A stretch of DNA of 64,000 nucleotides from Nitrincola alkalilacustris (GTDB taxonomy: Bacteria; Pseudomonadota; Gammaproteobacteria; Pseudomonadales; Balneatricaceae), in NCBI RefSeq assembly GCF_008973755.1, contig NZ_WBOM01000010.1:1-64000 (forward strand), written 5' to 3'. Below, piece by piece: positions 8,372-18,586 of this stretch (the stretch's first letter is position 1; every line of letters begins with the position of its first letter). The position numbers were made by a program, and so were the translations under genes. The notes under the pieces were generated by a model. The model was given only the letters and a program-made list of their open reading frames with translations, did no database searches and was not told the origin of the DNA.

Positions 8372-8842
8372 ATGACTCCGGCGATTACAGCACTCAAAGG
8401 CTCATCGATTCAGCATCGGGTTCATGAATATATCCATGACCCTGCCGCTGAATCCTGGGGCGTTGAGGCTGCAGAAAAGCTCGGTGTCCGTCAGGAGCAG
8501 GTGTTCAAAACGCTGGTTGTTGAAACTGAGAGTCATAAGCTGCTGGTCGCCATTATACCTGTCAATCATAAGCTCAATATGAAACACCTCGCCAAGGCTG
8601 CAGGGTGCAAGCGTACTGTCATGGCACCGCCTGCAACAGTTGAGCGCTCATCCGGTTATGTGCTGGGTGGTGTCAGCCCGTTGGGCCAGAAGAAAAAGCT
8701 CAACACCTATCTGGATGCATCTGCTCTGCAGTTTGATACGATTTATGTCAGTGCGGGCAGGCGGGGTCTGGAGATAGAGCTTTCACCTCAGGATCTCATG
8801 CGCCTGACTCAGGCGGTCATTGCTCCCCTGCAGGCTGAATGA
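8372..8842 (+). CDS. ybaK: Cys-tRNA(Pro) deacylase, YbaK type
   Basis: YbaK hydrolyses Cys-tRNA(Pro) formed by prolyl-tRNA synthetase misacylation. The 156-residue product carries the YbaK/ProX fold: the KTLVVE and LVAIIPV strands, the conserved K-LN-K-LAKAAGCKR region, and the GYVLGGVSPLGQKKKL loop. I chose the ATG at 8372; a longer reading from 8216 overlaps the TraB gene and gives non-family sequence. The 13-bp spacing to the upstream gene suggests one transcript. Confidence 0.93.
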   Translation: MTPAITALKGSSIQHRVHEYIHDPAAESWGVEAAEKLGVRQEQVFKTLVVETESHKLLVAIIPVNHKLNMKHLAKAAGCKRTVMAPPATVERSSGYVLGGVSPLGQKKKLNTYLDASALQFDTIYVSAGRRGLEIELSPQDLMRLTQAVIAPLQAE

Positions 8843-8870
8843 CACTTTGACCTTTGACCCTGATCTCAGA

Positions 8871-10019
8871 TCAGAGCCGCCTGGGTAATCCGAAAAAACG
8901 CTGTAATTTCTCTTTCTCCCATACTGTATCACGATACCCCAGGGCAATAAGTGCCTCGCAAAATGATGGTGTGAACAACAAGTAACTGGCAATACCGGCA
9001 CCACCACCCCTTGCAGTAGCACCCACCGCCCTCATCGCAAAGCGCAAGCCTTTTGGCAGATAGCGGATTTTTCTGCCAGCGATTTTATCCAGTTGCTCGG
9101 ATGGAGAAATAATCAGACTTTCAATCGGCTTGAGTGATATGCCACCGGCCACTCTGGCTGTATCCGGGATCATCTGTACCAGCTTGTTGATGCGCTCAAG
9201 ATGTTCGATATCTCCTTCAAGCGCGTCGATAAAGGCACTGCTGAACATATGCCCCATGATCTGTGCCATGGATGGAGAGTGTTTGACTGTTATGCGTTTA
9301 CCCCAGTGTTTGGGGCTACGATTGCCGCTGACCCCGATAATGAATACCTGATCAGCACCCAGATGCAGTGCCGAGCTGATAGGTGAGGTCTGACGAATCG
9401 CGCCGTCACCGAAATATTCACGATTGATATGTACAGCAGGAAAGATGGTCGGCAGTGCGGAGGAGGCCATCAGGTGATCCAGCGTCAGCTCGCAGGGCGA
9501 GCCATTACGACGATGGCGCTGCCACCCCTTAAGTTCCGGTTTTCCCTGGAAAAAGCTTACCGACTCGCCTGAGTTGTAACCCATGGCTGTGATACTGACT
9601 GCATCAAGGCGCTTATCCTGAATCGCCGGTTCGATATTCTGAAAAGGGATCGTTCTCTTGAGTAACTCATACAGTGGAGAGTTATCAAACAGGGCTATCG
9701 GCTTGTCACGTCCTATACCCTGATTGAAAAGCGAAAACCCCAGCCGGGAGATCCCCTTGAAAATGGACCAGCTATCGGATCTGAATATCTGCTCAGGTGT
9801 TAACTGACACCAGATGGTTTCAAGATCGGATACGGCAGCTCGAAAGCTGCCGGTGTGTGTTGCAAGCCAGACCGCATTGATGGCACCTGCCGAGGTGCCG
9901 CAGATAATGGGGAAGGGGCAGGGGGCGTCTGCCGGTAGTATTTCTGCCAACGCCTTGAGCACGCCAACCTGATAGGCCGCCCTGGCACCACCGCCTGATA
10001 GAATGAGTGCTCTTTTCAT
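8871..10019 (-). CDS. Patatin-like phospholipase family protein
   Basis: The 382-residue protein has a complete patatin Ser-Asp dyad: oxyanion loop GGGARAAYQVGV (9-20), nucleophile S43 in GTSAG, and D205 in DGAIR. It is expected to be a cytoplasmic or membrane-associated acyl hydrolase acting on phospholipids. There is no signal peptide. The C-terminal region (about 300-382) has a hydrophobic stretch that could contact membrane. It lies on the same strand as trpBA, 80 bp downstream of trpA, but no functional link is evident. Confidence 0.87.
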   Translation of the reverse strand: MKRALILSGGGARAAYQVGVLKALAEILPADAPCPFPIICGTSAGAINAVWLATHTGSFRAAVSDLETIWCQLTPEQIFRSDSWSIFKGISRLGFSLFNQGIGRDKPIALFDNSPLYELLKRTIPFQNIEPAIQDKRLDAVSITAMGYNSGESVSFFQGKPELKGWQRHRRNGSPCELTLDHLMASSALPTIFPAVHINREYFGDGAIRQTSPISSALHLGADQVFIIGVSGNRSPKHWGKRITVKHSPSMAQIMGHMFSSAFIDALEGDIEHLERINKLVQMIPDTARVAGGISLKPIESLIISPSEQLDKIAGRKIRYLPKGLRFAMRAVGATARGGGAGIASYLLFTPSFCEALIALGYRDTVWEKEKLQRFFGLPRRL

Positions 10020-10099
10020 GTACTGCCCGTCATGTGCTACCTAAGCCCTGTCCCTGCGATGCTTTCAATCTTGATCATAGCAGCGCGTAGAGGGGGTTG

Positions 10100-10870
10100 T
10101 CAGGCGTTTTGCAACTCGGTCAACAAGCTCTGCAGTCTATCAAGGCCACCACTGTTATATGCATTGAGCAAGCCGGACCCTATAATGGCAATGGCTGCGG
10201 ACTCCGGCAGGCTTCTGATATCGTCAGCACCCTGAATACCGAAACCAACACCGAGTGGCAGATCAGTCAGAGCTTTCACACGCAAAAGATAGCTATCCAG
10301 ACCGCTCATCCCATTTGACTGCTGACCAGTCACTCCTTTGCGACTCACACAATAGATCATGCCATCTGCCTTGCGCACCACCTGTTCAAGACGCGAGTCG
10401 GGAGTGTCAGGAGTCAGTAACCAGATCGGCGTTATACTGCTGTTTGCCAGTGGCGCAAGCAATGCATCATGTTCTACCGGAAGATCAGGAATGATAATCC
10501 CGCTGATAATACCATTACCCAGTTCAGCCAGACGCTCGAACCCAAATTGCAATAAGGGATTCAGATAGCTCATCAGCAGAATGCGGCTGTCTGGGTACTG
10601 CTCAGACAATGCTTGTAGTTCGGCAATGCAGCGTTGCAGCGTTGGCTTGTGAGCCAGCGCGTGGTGGCAGGCGCTGGTGATCGCAGGGCCATCTGCAACC
10701 GGATCCGAAAACGGAAACTGCACCTCGAGCAGTTCAACACCACTATCGAGCAGCAAATGCATCATCTCAAGACTCTTTTCAATGCTGGGGTAGCCGAAGA
10801 CCACATGGGTCATCAGTAACCGTTTGCCGGTCTTGCGTTTTGAGTGAATAAAGTCAGTCAGAGCATTCAT
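10100..10870 (-). CDS. trpA: Tryptophan synthase alpha subunit (divergent copy)
   Basis: TrpA cleaves indole-glycerol phosphate to indole and glyceraldehyde 3-phosphate. The 256-residue protein keeps both catalytic residues at their classical positions, E49 and D60 in FPFSDPVADGP, the GVTG loop, and the GFGI and GSG phosphate-binding turns. Several usually conserved positions differ, for example LEVQFPFSDP instead of the common ELGIPFSDP. It starts 2 bp after the trpB stop and is clearly co-transcribed. There are no other trp genes nearby, so this may be a second pair or a split pathway. Confidence 0.88.
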   Translation of the reverse strand: MNALTDFIHSKRKTGKRLLMTHVVFGYPSIEKSLEMMHLLLDSGVELLEVQFPFSDPVADGPAITSACHHALAHKPTLQRCIAELQALSEQYPDSRILLMSYLNPLLQFGFERLAELGNGIISGIIIPDLPVEHDALLAPLANSSITPIWLLTPDTPDSRLEQVVRKADGMIYCVSRKGVTGQQSNGMSGLDSYLLRVKALTDLPLGVGFGIQGADDIRSLPESAAIAIIGSGLLNAYNSGGLDRLQSLLTELQNA

Positions 10871-10872
10871 GA

Positions 10873-12099
10873 TCAGGCATCCTGTTTCAGATAGTGAGTA
10901 AGGAAGTCGTTGAAGGCCGTGTCACCCAGTGCCTTGGCGATATTGAAAATATCCTTGTCACCACGTCCAGACAGGTTGATCACCAGATGCTGGTCAGGGC
11001 GCATATCAGGTGCTTCGCGCAAGGCCGCAGCCACTGCATGAGAAGACTCGAGTGCCGGTATAACGCCTTCATGAAGTGTTAGCCTGCGAAATGCATCAAT
11101 CACCTCAGCATCGTTCGCACTGGTCATGCGGATCTCACCCCGTGACTCCAGATCAGCCAGAATCGGTGAAACACCGACATAATCCAATCCGGCCGAGATG
11201 GAGTGCGTAGGCAGCAGCTGGCCACTCTCGTCCTGCAGGAATCGGGTGGAGAAGCCCTGAGCGATACCAAAGCGTGCCTGAGAAGTATGGAAGCGTTTGG
11301 CATGCTGGCCTGGCTCGTCGCCAATACCACCGGCCTCTACTCCGATCAACTCTGTGCCAGAGCCGACATAGGGCAGGAAAATGCCGCAGGCGTTACTGCC
11401 ACCGCCAACGCAGGCGTAGATTCGATCAGGCTGTGCATTGAACTGAGCCAGTGCCTGCTCCTTGCACTCCAGCCCAATAACGGATTGAAAACCAGCGACC
11501 ATTTCTGGGTAGGGCGCACAACCACAACTGGTACCTATCAGATAATAGGTGTCGCTGTAATTGGCTGACCAGTCACGCAGCGCTTCATCAAGTGCATCCT
11601 TCAAAGTGGCGGACCCTGTGGTTACGGGTACTACGGTTGCGCCGAGTTGCTTCATCCAAAAGACATTGGGGTACTGGCGCTCGATATCCTCTGCCCCCAT
11701 ATAGACGGTGCATTCAAGGCCTAGACGTGCAGCGACCAGCGCCGTGGCAAAGCCATGCTGACCAGCACCTGTTTCAGCAATCACGCGTGTTTTGCCCATA
11801 CGCTTTGCCAGCAGGCCTTGCGCTATGACGTTGTTCATCTTGTGAGCGCCGCTGTGATTCAGGTCCTCACGCTTCAGGTGGATCTGCGCACCGCCCAGCT
11901 CACGGCTTAGGTTGGCGCAGTGTGTCAGGGGCGTCGGCCTGCCTGAAAACTGCTGCAGCTCCTTCTTGACCGACTGCAGAAACTGCTCATCCTGCATCGC
12001 TTCTCGATAGCTCTTGAGCAGCTGCTGCTGGCTGGTATAGAGAATTTCCGGGATATAGCTCCCGCCGTATTGACCATAACGACCTTCTTCGCTCATCAT
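10873..12099 (-). CDS. trpB: Tryptophan synthase beta subunit (divergent copy)
   Basis: TrpB condenses indole with serine using PLP. The 408-residue protein keeps the PLP lysine at K87 (GAHKMNN), catalytic E109 (AETGAGQHG), the GGGSNA phosphate cup and the SGRGDKD C-terminal loop. It departs from the usual family at the segment normally reading GPHPYP, which here is CGCAPYPEM (192-200), and in SAGLDYVGVSPILADLE. The start is one of two adjacent ATGs at 12099/12096 behind CAGGG. A palindromic operator lies just upstream, shared with a divergent TetR gene. The PLP chemistry looks intact; whether the indole or another nucleophile is used cannot be told. Confidence 0.88.
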   Translation of the reverse strand: MMSEEGRYGQYGGSYIPEILYTSQQQLLKSYREAMQDEQFLQSVKKELQQFSGRPTPLTHCANLSRELGGAQIHLKREDLNHSGAHKMNNVIAQGLLAKRMGKTRVIAETGAGQHGFATALVAARLGLECTVYMGAEDIERQYPNVFWMKQLGATVVPVTTGSATLKDALDEALRDWSANYSDTYYLIGTSCGCAPYPEMVAGFQSVIGLECKEQALAQFNAQPDRIYACVGGGSNACGIFLPYVGSGTELIGVEAGGIGDEPGQHAKRFHTSQARFGIAQGFSTRFLQDESGQLLPTHSISAGLDYVGVSPILADLESRGEIRMTSANDAEVIDAFRRLTLHEGVIPALESSHAVAAALREAPDMRPDQHLVINLSGRGDKDIFNIAKALGDTAFNDFLTHYLKQDA

Positions 12100-12120
12100 C
12101 AGACCCTGCCAAGCAATTTA

Positions 12121-12141
12121 TTAACTAAACGGTTTGGTAAA
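12121..12141. promoter_or_regulatory. Palindromic operator between trpBA and the TetR gene
   Basis: The sequence ACTAAAC-G-GTTTGGT (12124-12138) is an inverted repeat with one mismatch and a single central base, extended by further matching bases to 12121 and 12141. Its size and symmetry fit TetR-family operators. It begins 22 bp upstream of the trpB start and ends 37 bp before the TetR start, well placed to control both. Confidence 0.7.
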
Positions 12142-12177
12142 TTTAATACATTATCAGCATGACGTCAATGGGGATTT

Positions 12178-12741
12178 ATGGCCAGAGGTAGACCCTCCAA
12201 AAAAGAACTGATTCTGTCGGTGGCGCGTGAGCTGTTCGCCGAGCGGGGTTATCAGGGCACCTCAATTGAGTTGGTGGTGCAGCGAGCAGGTGTTTCAAAG
12301 CCGACGGTATACAACAACTTCCCTACCAAGCAGGTGCTCTTTGAAGAGGTTGCTACACAGCTCCTGCAGGAGGCCGAAGCAGCCAGGTCAATACTGGCCA
12401 GCACCTGTCAGGATGATCCGATAAGTGGGTTGATGGGCGCGTTCAAACTGATCGCCTCACAACACGATCAGTTGACTATCTATCGCATAGCGCTGGGCGA
12501 GAGTCATAAGCTTAATGAGGCAAAGCGGCTGACGGATGCGTATGAAGAATCCCTTGTCAGCTGGTGTTGTGAATGGTTGAGGACAAGTGGCAGGTCTGAT
12601 GAAAACCTGCACTTTATCGCCATCGCCCTGTGTCGGGAAGCTATCCTGATCCCGGTTCTTTTCGAGCGGGAGGAATCTCTGAGTACTGATGCGGAAGCAG
12701 TTTTGCACCAGAGGTTGAGCAGTGTTTTCGGGCTATACTAG
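12178..12741 (+). CDS. TetR/AcrR-family transcriptional regulator
   Basis: The 187-residue protein has the N-terminal TetR helix-turn-helix (about 8-55: ILSVARELFAERGYQGTSIE, then VSKPTVYNNFPTKQVLFEEV) and an all-helical C-terminal ligand domain close to the AcrR-like C-terminal families. It is transcribed divergently from trpBA, and the palindrome at 12121-12141 lies between them, so it probably represses itself and trpBA. The start ATG follows GGGGATTT. The inducer is unknown. Confidence 0.9.
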   Translation: MARGRPSKKELILSVARELFAERGYQGTSIELVVQRAGVSKPTVYNNFPTKQVLFEEVATQLLQEAEAARSILASTCQDDPISGLMGAFKLIASQHDQLTIYRIALGESHKLNEAKRLTDAYEESLVSWCCEWLRTSGRSDENLHFIAIALCREAILIPVLFEREESLSTDAEAVLHQRLSSVFGLY

Positions 12742-12795
12742 GAAACACTTCAAGCAATATCTCAGGTTCAAGACAATTTGAATGGCGAGGAAAAT

Positions 12796-13335
12796 ATGCA
12801 CTATCAGGATGTTCTGACCTTCTGGTTTGATGAGCTCACTCCAGAGCAGTGGTTTGTTAAGGATCAATCAGTTGATGAACTTATTAAAAGTCGATTCTCA
12901 TATTTTTTGACGGCCGCAAGCAGAGTTGAGCTGTTTGCATGGCGTGAATCTGCTGCAGGAGCGCTGGCCGAAATACTGGTTCTGGATCAGTTCTCGCGTA
13001 ATGTCTATCGTGATAAACCCGCCGCATTTGCTCAGGACCCTCTGGCGCTCGCCTTGGCTCAGGAGGCGATCCGCCGAGGATTAAACCAGGAGCTGACTGC
13101 TGAGCAACGATCATTTCTCTATATGCCATTCATGCACAGTGAGTCACGCCATATTCATGAGCAGGCGGTAGAGCTGTTTTCTGAGCCGGGGTTGGAAAAC
13201 AACCTCAAATTCGAGCTGGCACATAAGGAGATCATTGATCGCTTCGACCGCTATCCGCATCGTAACCAGATTCTGGGCAGGGTATCCACGGCAGAAGAGA
13301 TTGAGTTTCTGAAGCAACCCGGCAGCTCTTTTTGA
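12796..13335 (+). CDS. DUF924 family protein
   Basis: The 179-residue product has the DUF924 signature: VLTFWFDELTPEQWFVKD near the N-terminus, VLDQFSRNVYRD and FLYMPFMHSE in the middle, and FDRYPHRNQILGR near the C-terminus. The fold is an all-helical TPR-like domain of unknown function, widespread in proteobacteria. I chose ATG 12796 because GCGAGG sits just before it; a TTG 18 bp earlier lacks support. It follows the TetR gene by 54 bp. Confidence 0.9.
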   Translation: MHYQDVLTFWFDELTPEQWFVKDQSVDELIKSRFSYFLTAASRVELFAWRESAAGALAEILVLDQFSRNVYRDKPAAFAQDPLALALAQEAIRRGLNQELTAEQRSFLYMPFMHSESRHIHEQAVELFSEPGLENNLKFELAHKEIIDRFDRYPHRNQILGRVSTAEEIEFLKQPGSSF

Positions 13336-13367
13336 GTGCCGGGCTGGGTGTCACGGCTGTTGGCTTT

Positions 13368-14675
13368 TTATAGCCAGGTCAGACCAGCGCTGATGATCAC
13401 GCCACTGATGAGCAGGATCACCAGGCAGTAGCCCATAATATCTTTAGCCTTGAGGCCGGCAATTGCCAGCACGGGTAGTGCCCAGAAAGGCTGCAGCAGG
13501 TTGGTCCAGGCATCACCCCAGGCAACCGCCATGGCTACTCGTGCAATATCAGCACCCAGCGCCTCTGCGGCAGGTAACATGACAGGGGCCTGCACAGCCC
13601 ACTGGCCGCCACCGGAAGGCACAAAAATATTGACGATTCCCGCGCTGATAAAGCTCCAGAAAGGCAGGCTTTCCGCGCTGGCGATAGCAACAAAGCCACT
13701 GGATATTGTCTGGGCCAGGCCTGACTGCACCATGATCGCCATGATGCCTGCATAGAAGGGGAACTGGATCACGATTCCGGCACCACCTTTGATCGCTTCA
13801 TTAAGGCAGATCAACAGACGACGTGGTGTTTGATGCAGAATGATCGCCAGAAACAGGAAGCTGAAATTAACAATATTAAGGTTTAATCCCCCATTATTGA
13901 CAAAGTAGTGGACCAGATAGGCCAACCCACCAAAGCCTATCAGCCATGCCAGAATACGGCTGTTTTCGAGATGGTCCGCAGGGCGCGTTATTTCACCACT
14001 ATCCAGCGGCGCTTCTTTCAGCAGTTCTGGATCAACATAGATGCTGTCCTTTTCGCTTGGCAGCATCATGCGATTTGCCAGTGGTACGGCAATGAACAGG
14101 GCGATCACGATACAGATATTGAAAAAAGCAAAGATCGTATCACTCGTACTGATAATTCCGATCTGCGATTCCGTGAAATGGCCAGGTGTTGCAATCGTGA
14201 GCGGTATTGAGCCCGCCAGACCGCCATGCCAGACAATGAATCCTGAGTAGGCACTGGCGACCAGTAGCCGATAATCAACTTTGATCAACCTTGCCAGTTC
14301 TTTGGCAAACAGGGCACCCACCACCAGACCGAAGCCCCAGTTGATCCAGCTGGCAATCAACGACACCATCGTTACCAGCAGGATAGCGCTGCCCGGTGTC
14401 GTGGCCAGGCGCGCAATACGTATCAGAATGTTTTTAACTGTCGGCGTGCTTGCCAGCATGAAGCCTGTGATCAGCACCAGCAGCATCTGCATGGAGAAGG
14501 TCAGGAGCCCCCAGAAGCCATTACCCCACATCTGAATCACATCAATGGGTGAGCGGCTTTCTACCAGCATAGCTGCCAGAAATACGATCAGGGTCAGTAT
14601 CAGTACGAATATATAAGGGTCGGGCAGGTAGCGTTCGACCATCTTTACCAGAGGTTTCGAGAGGCTGTTCAGCAT
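13368..14675 (-). CDS. atoE: Short-chain fatty acid transporter, AtoE type
   Basis: This 435-residue polytopic membrane protein (roughly 11-12 helices) matches the AtoE/TIGR00366 family of short-chain fatty acid importers: YLPDPYIFVLILTLIVFLAA near the start, GFGLVVGALFAKELAR, and the signature FVPSGGGQWAVQAPV near the C-terminus. In E. coli AtoE works with atoDAB in acetoacetate and butyrate use; no such genes are adjacent here. It is probably monocistronic, with about 197 bp of promoter DNA between it and the metH terminator. Confidence 0.9.
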   Translation of the reverse strand: MLNSLSKPLVKMVERYLPDPYIFVLILTLIVFLAAMLVESRSPIDVIQMWGNGFWGLLTFSMQMLLVLITGFMLASTPTVKNILIRIARLATTPGSAILLVTMVSLIASWINWGFGLVVGALFAKELARLIKVDYRLLVASAYSGFIVWHGGLAGSIPLTIATPGHFTESQIGIISTSDTIFAFFNICIVIALFIAVPLANRMMLPSEKDSIYVDPELLKEAPLDSGEITRPADHLENSRILAWLIGFGGLAYLVHYFVNNGGLNLNIVNFSFLFLAIILHQTPRRLLICLNEAIKGGAGIVIQFPFYAGIMAIMVQSGLAQTISSGFVAIASAESLPFWSFISAGIVNIFVPSGGGQWAVQAPVMLPAAEALGADIARVAMAVAWGDAWTNLLQPFWALPVLAIAGLKAKDIMGYCLVILLISGVIISAGLTWL

Positions 14676-14811
14676 AGTTTCTTGTCCTTGTTATCACTAT
14701 GAAAATAAGGGTTTTTCCTAGTTTGGAACTAACCCATAAGTAATAAAGAACAAGTTGCTGAATAATTCCAGTATAAAATTTTTATATATGATGAAATTTA
14801 GCTAGGTAGTG

Positions 14812-14848
14812 ACCTCACCTGAACAAATATGATCAGCTCAGGTGAGGT
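14812..14848 (-). terminator. Inverted repeat downstream of metH
   Basis: ACCTCACCTGA (14812-14822) pairs perfectly with TCAGGTGAGGT (14838-14848) around a 15-base loop, 25 bp beyond the metH stop. There is no obvious T-run on either side. It is probably the metH transcript end, though a protein site is possible. Confidence 0.5.
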
Positions 14849-14872
14849 ATCGATCAGTCGGAGTCTGGTTGA

Positions 14873-17800
14873 TCAGTTCTGCTCAGGCTCATAGCCCAGA
14901 TTTGGCGATAACCAGCGCTCTGCTTCTTCAAGCGTCATACCCTTGCGTTTGGCATAGCTGACGACCTGGTCTTCGCTGATTTTCGCCACTCCGAAATACT
15001 GTGACTGGGGATGGCTGAAATACCAGCCGCTGACAGCCGCAGTGGGCAGCATGGCGAAGCTGTCGGTGATGCTGATCCCCGTATTGTTCTCAATATCCAG
15101 CAGCTGCCAGAGCAGTCCTTTCTCGGTATGATCAGGGCAGGCTGGATAGCCGGGAGCAGGGCGGATACCCTGATACTTCTCTTTGATCAGCGCGTCATTA
15201 TCCAGTGTCTCATCTGTGGCATAGCCCCAGAACTCCTTGCGCACCCGTTCATGCAGATGCTCGGCAAAAGCTTCTGCCAGGCGATCAGCCAGTGCCTTGA
15301 TCATGATGCTGTTGTAGTCATCGTGATCGGCTTCATAAGCGGCAACAATCTCATCAATGCCAAACCCGGTCGAAACCGCGAAGGCGCCGATCCAGTCATC
15401 CTTGCCTGAGCTCTTGGGTGCAACAAAATCTGCCAGACACATGTTGGCCTTGCCTTCGATCTTCTGCGTCTGCTGTCTCAGGTGATGAGTGCGCATCAGC
15501 AACTGGTGTCGATCATTATCATGATACAGCTCAATATCATCGTGCTGCACAGTATTGGCCGGGAAAAGACCAATCACTGCATGCGCCTTGAGGCGTTTGT
15601 TGATGATAATGTCGTCCAGCATTTTCAGCGCATCGGCATAGAGCTTGGTGGCTTCTTCACCGACAATCTCATCTTTCAGAATGCGTGGGAACTTGCCTGC
15701 CAGCTCCCAGGACTGGAAGAAGGGGGTCCAGTCGATATAGTTACGCAGCTTGTTCAGATCATAGTCGTTGAAGACATGGATCCCGAGCTTCTTCGGCTTC
15801 GGCGGTGTGTAGCTGTCCCATTCGATCGGGAAGCAGTTGGCGCGCGCCTGCTCCAGGTTAACCCTGCGCTGAGCACCCTGACGCTCAGCGTGGCGCTCAC
15901 GGACGGCCTGATAGTCCGCCTGTATCTCTTTGACAAAAGCATCTCGCCTATCTGCCGAAAGCAGGTTGGATGCCACACCAACAGAGCGTGAGGCGTTGGT
16001 GACATGCACCACCTGATTATTCTTGTAGTTGCCCTCAATCTTGACGGCCGTATGCGCTTTGGAGGTTGTCGCGCCACCGATCATCAACGGGATAGTGAAG
16101 CCCTGACGCTGCATCTCTTTTGCGACATGCACCATCTCATCCAGCGATGGTGTGATCAGGCCCGACAGGCCGATGATGTCGGCATTCTCTTCACGCGCAG
16201 TGCGCAAGATAGTCTCGCTAGACACCATGACGCCCAGATCAATGATCTCGAAGTTGTTACACTGCAGCACGACCCCGACGATGTTCTTGCCGATATCATG
16301 AACATCACCCTTGACGGTCGCCATGATCACCTTGCCGGCTGAGCTGCTGGCATTTTCCGCTTTGGCTGCCTCGATGAAAGGCATCAGATAGGCCACCGCT
16401 TTTTTCATCACGCGTGCAGACTTCACTACCTGAGGCAGGAACATCTTGCCGGCACCGAACAGGTCACCGACCACGCTCATGCCATCCATCAGCGGGCCTT
16501 CGATCAACTGAATCGGTTGTGTGAACTGGTGGCGACACTCTTCAACATCTTCATCGATGAAGTCGGCAATACCCTTGACCAGTGCATGCTCAAGACGCTT
16601 CTCCACCGGCCAGGTACGCCACTCCAGATCCTGATGGTTCGCTATTGTACTGCCGCCATCACCACGGTATTTCTCAGCCAGTTCCAGCATTCGCTCTGTT
16701 GCGTCATCGCGGCGGTTAAGTACGATATCCTCAACGTGCTCTCGCAACTCCGGCGACAGCTCATCGTAGATCTCCAATTGACCGGCATTGACGATACCCA
16801 TGTCCATGCCATTTTTGATGGCGTGGTAAAGGAATACACAGTGAATCGCTTCACGTACCTTGTCATTCCCGCGGAAGGAGAAGGAAACGTTGGACACACC
16901 GCCCGATATCTTGGCGTAGGGGAGGTGCTGTTTGATCCAGTGTGTGGCCTGGATGAAGTCGACCGCATAGTTGTTATGCTCATCGATACCGGTAGCGATG
17001 GCGAAGATGTTGGGGTCAAAGATGATATCTTCTGGCGGGAAACCCACCTTATCAACCAGCACTCGGTAGGAGCGCTCACAGATCTCTATCTTGCGCTTGT
17101 AGGTATCCGCCTGACCATCCTCATCAAACGCCATAACAACCACAGCAGCTCCGTAGCGACGGATCTTGCGCGCCTGCTCGATGAAGTTGGCTTCACCTTC
17201 CTTCAGGCTGATGGAGTTGACGACGCCCTTACCCTGAATACGCTTGAGACCCTCTTCGAGAATGTCCCATTTGGAGGAGTCGATCATGATCGGAACACGG
17301 GAGATATCCGGCTCAGAGGCGATCAGGTTGAGGAAGCGGATCATCGCTGCCTTGGCATCCAGCATCCCCTCATCCATGTTGATATCAATGATCTGGGCGC
17401 CGCTCTCCACCTGTTGGCGGGCAACATCCAGAGCAGTTTCATAGTCACCCTCTTTGATCAGGCGACGAAAACGGGCAGAACCTGTGACGTTGGTACGCTC
17501 ACCAACGTTGATGAAGAGGGTATCCGCACCGATATTCATCGGCTCCAGTCCTGCCAGGCGGCACTCAACACTGATATCCGGTATTTCGCGTGGTGTTTCG
17601 TGCTCTATCGCTTCGCGAATCACGCGAATGTGTTCGGGGGTGGTACCGCAGCAGCCGCCTACAATATTGACGAATCCCGACTCGGCCCACTCTTTGATCT
17701 CTGCGGCCATCTCTTCAGGTGACTCATCATATTCACCGAAGGCATTCGGCAGGCCCGCATTCGGATGAACTGACACATAGGTGTCGGCGATGCGTGACAG

Positions 17801-18586
17801 TTCTTCAACATACTGGCGCAGCTCTTTAGGGCCCAGCGCGCAGTTGAGGCCGATACTGATCGGGCGGGCGTGTGATACGGAGTTCCAGAAAGCTTCTGTG
17901 GTCTGGCCCGACAGAGTTCGACCGGAAGCGTCAGTGATGGTCCCAGAGATCATCACTGGCAAGCGAACCTCATGCTCATCGAAATAGGTTTCGACAGCAT
18001 AGATCGCGGCCTTGGCGTTCAGGGTATCAAAAATGGTTTCGATCAGGATGATATCGGAACCACCCTTTATCAGGCCATCAATCGATTCGGTATAGGCCTC
18101 TATCAGTTCGTCAAAGCTGACATTTCGAAAGCCCGGGTCATTTACATCAGGGGAGATGGAGGCGGTGCGGTTAGTCGGGCCCAGAACACCCGCCACATAG
18201 CGTGGACGCGTAGGTGTTTTTGCCGTGATCTCATCGCAGGCTTCGCGCGCGAGCCGTGCGGCCTCGACATTGATCTCGTAACTCAACGATTCCATGCCGT
18301 AATCGGCCATCGCAATGACCGTAGCATTGAAGGTGTTGGTCTCAATGATATCGGCACCAGCCTCAAGATACTGGCAGTGAATGCGGCGAATCAGCTCTGG
18401 CTGAGTCAGTACCAGCAGGTCGTTATTACCCTTCAGGTCACTAGGCCAGTCGGCGAAGCGCGCACCGCGATAATCCTCCTCTTGAAGCTTGAGCTCCTGA
18501 ATCATGGTGCCCATGCCACCATCAAGGAACAGGATGCGATTGTTAAGGGAGTGCTGCAGGCTGTTGAAGAGTGCTGATCTGGTCAC
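14873..18586 (-). CDS. metH: Cobalamin-dependent methionine synthase
   Basis: MetH moves the methyl group of 5-methyltetrahydrofolate to homocysteine through methylcobalamin. The 1237 residues hold all four modules: homocysteine/Zn domain (about 1-330, with GLNCALG and [10 protein letters not shown] supplying the zinc cysteines), pterin domain (about 355-620), cobalamin domain with [19 protein letters not shown] near 760 carrying the axial His, and the SAM-binding reactivation domain at the C-terminus ([15 protein letters not shown]). Length matches E. coli MetH. It is monocistronic. I saw no cobalamin riboswitch upstream. The host therefore needs or makes B12. Confidence 0.98.
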   Translation of the reverse strand: MTRSALFNSLQHSLNNRILFLDGGMGTMIQELKLQEEDYRGARFADWPSDLKGNNDLLVLTQPELIRRIHCQYLEAGADIIETNTFNATVIAMADYGMESLSYEINVEAARLAREACDEITAKTPTRPRYVAGVLGPTNRTASISPDVNDPGFRNVSFDELIEAYTESIDGLIKGGSDIILIETIFDTLNAKAAIYAVETYFDEHEVRLPVMISGTITDASGRTLSGQTTEAFWNSVSHARPISIGLNCALGPKELRQYVEELSRIADTYVSVHPNAGLPNAFGEYDESPEEMAAEIKEWAESGFVNIVGGCCGTTPEHIRVIREAIEHETPREIPDISVECRLAGLEPMNIGADTLFINVGERTNVTGSARFRRLIKEGDYETALDVARQQVESGAQIIDINMDEGMLDAKAAMIRFLNLIASEPDISRVPIMIDSSKWDILEEGLKRIQGKGVVNSISLKEGEANFIEQARKIRRYGAAVVVMAFDEDGQADTYKRKIEICERSYRVLVDKVGFPPEDIIFDPNIFAIATGIDEHNNYAVDFIQATHWIKQHLPYAKISGGVSNVSFSFRGNDKVREAIHCVFLYHAIKNGMDMGIVNAGQLEIYDELSPELREHVEDIVLNRRDDATERMLELAEKYRGDGGSTIANHQDLEWRTWPVEKRLEHALVKGIADFIDEDVEECRHQFTQPIQLIEGPLMDGMSVVGDLFGAGKMFLPQVVKSARVMKKAVAYLMPFIEAAKAENASSSAGKVIMATVKGDVHDIGKNIVGVVLQCNNFEIIDLGVMVSSETILRTAREENADIIGLSGLITPSLDEMVHVAKEMQRQGFTIPLMIGGATTSKAHTAVKIEGNYKNNQVVHVTNASRSVGVASNLLSADRRDAFVKEIQADYQAVRERHAERQGAQRRVNLEQARANCFPIEWDSYTPPKPKKLGIHVFNDYDLNKLRNYIDWTPFFQSWELAGKFPRILKDEIVGEEATKLYADALKMLDDIIINKRLKAHAVIGLFPANTVQHDDIELYHDNDRHQLLMRTHHLRQQTQKIEGKANMCLADFVAPKSSGKDDWIGAFAVSTGFGIDEIVAAYEADHDDYNSIMIKALADRLAEAFAEHLHERVRKEFWGYATDETLDNDALIKEKYQGIRPAPGYPACPDHTEKGLLWQLLDIENNTGISITDSFAMLPTAAVSGWYFSHPQSQYFGVAKISEDQVVSYAKRKGMTLEEAERWLSPNLGYEPEQN

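Noticed and set aside
16517-17722. 401-codon open frame on the plus strand opposite metH
   Set aside because: It is antisense to the strongly conserved metH coding region and its translation has no domain logic. Long antisense frames are expected in such genes.
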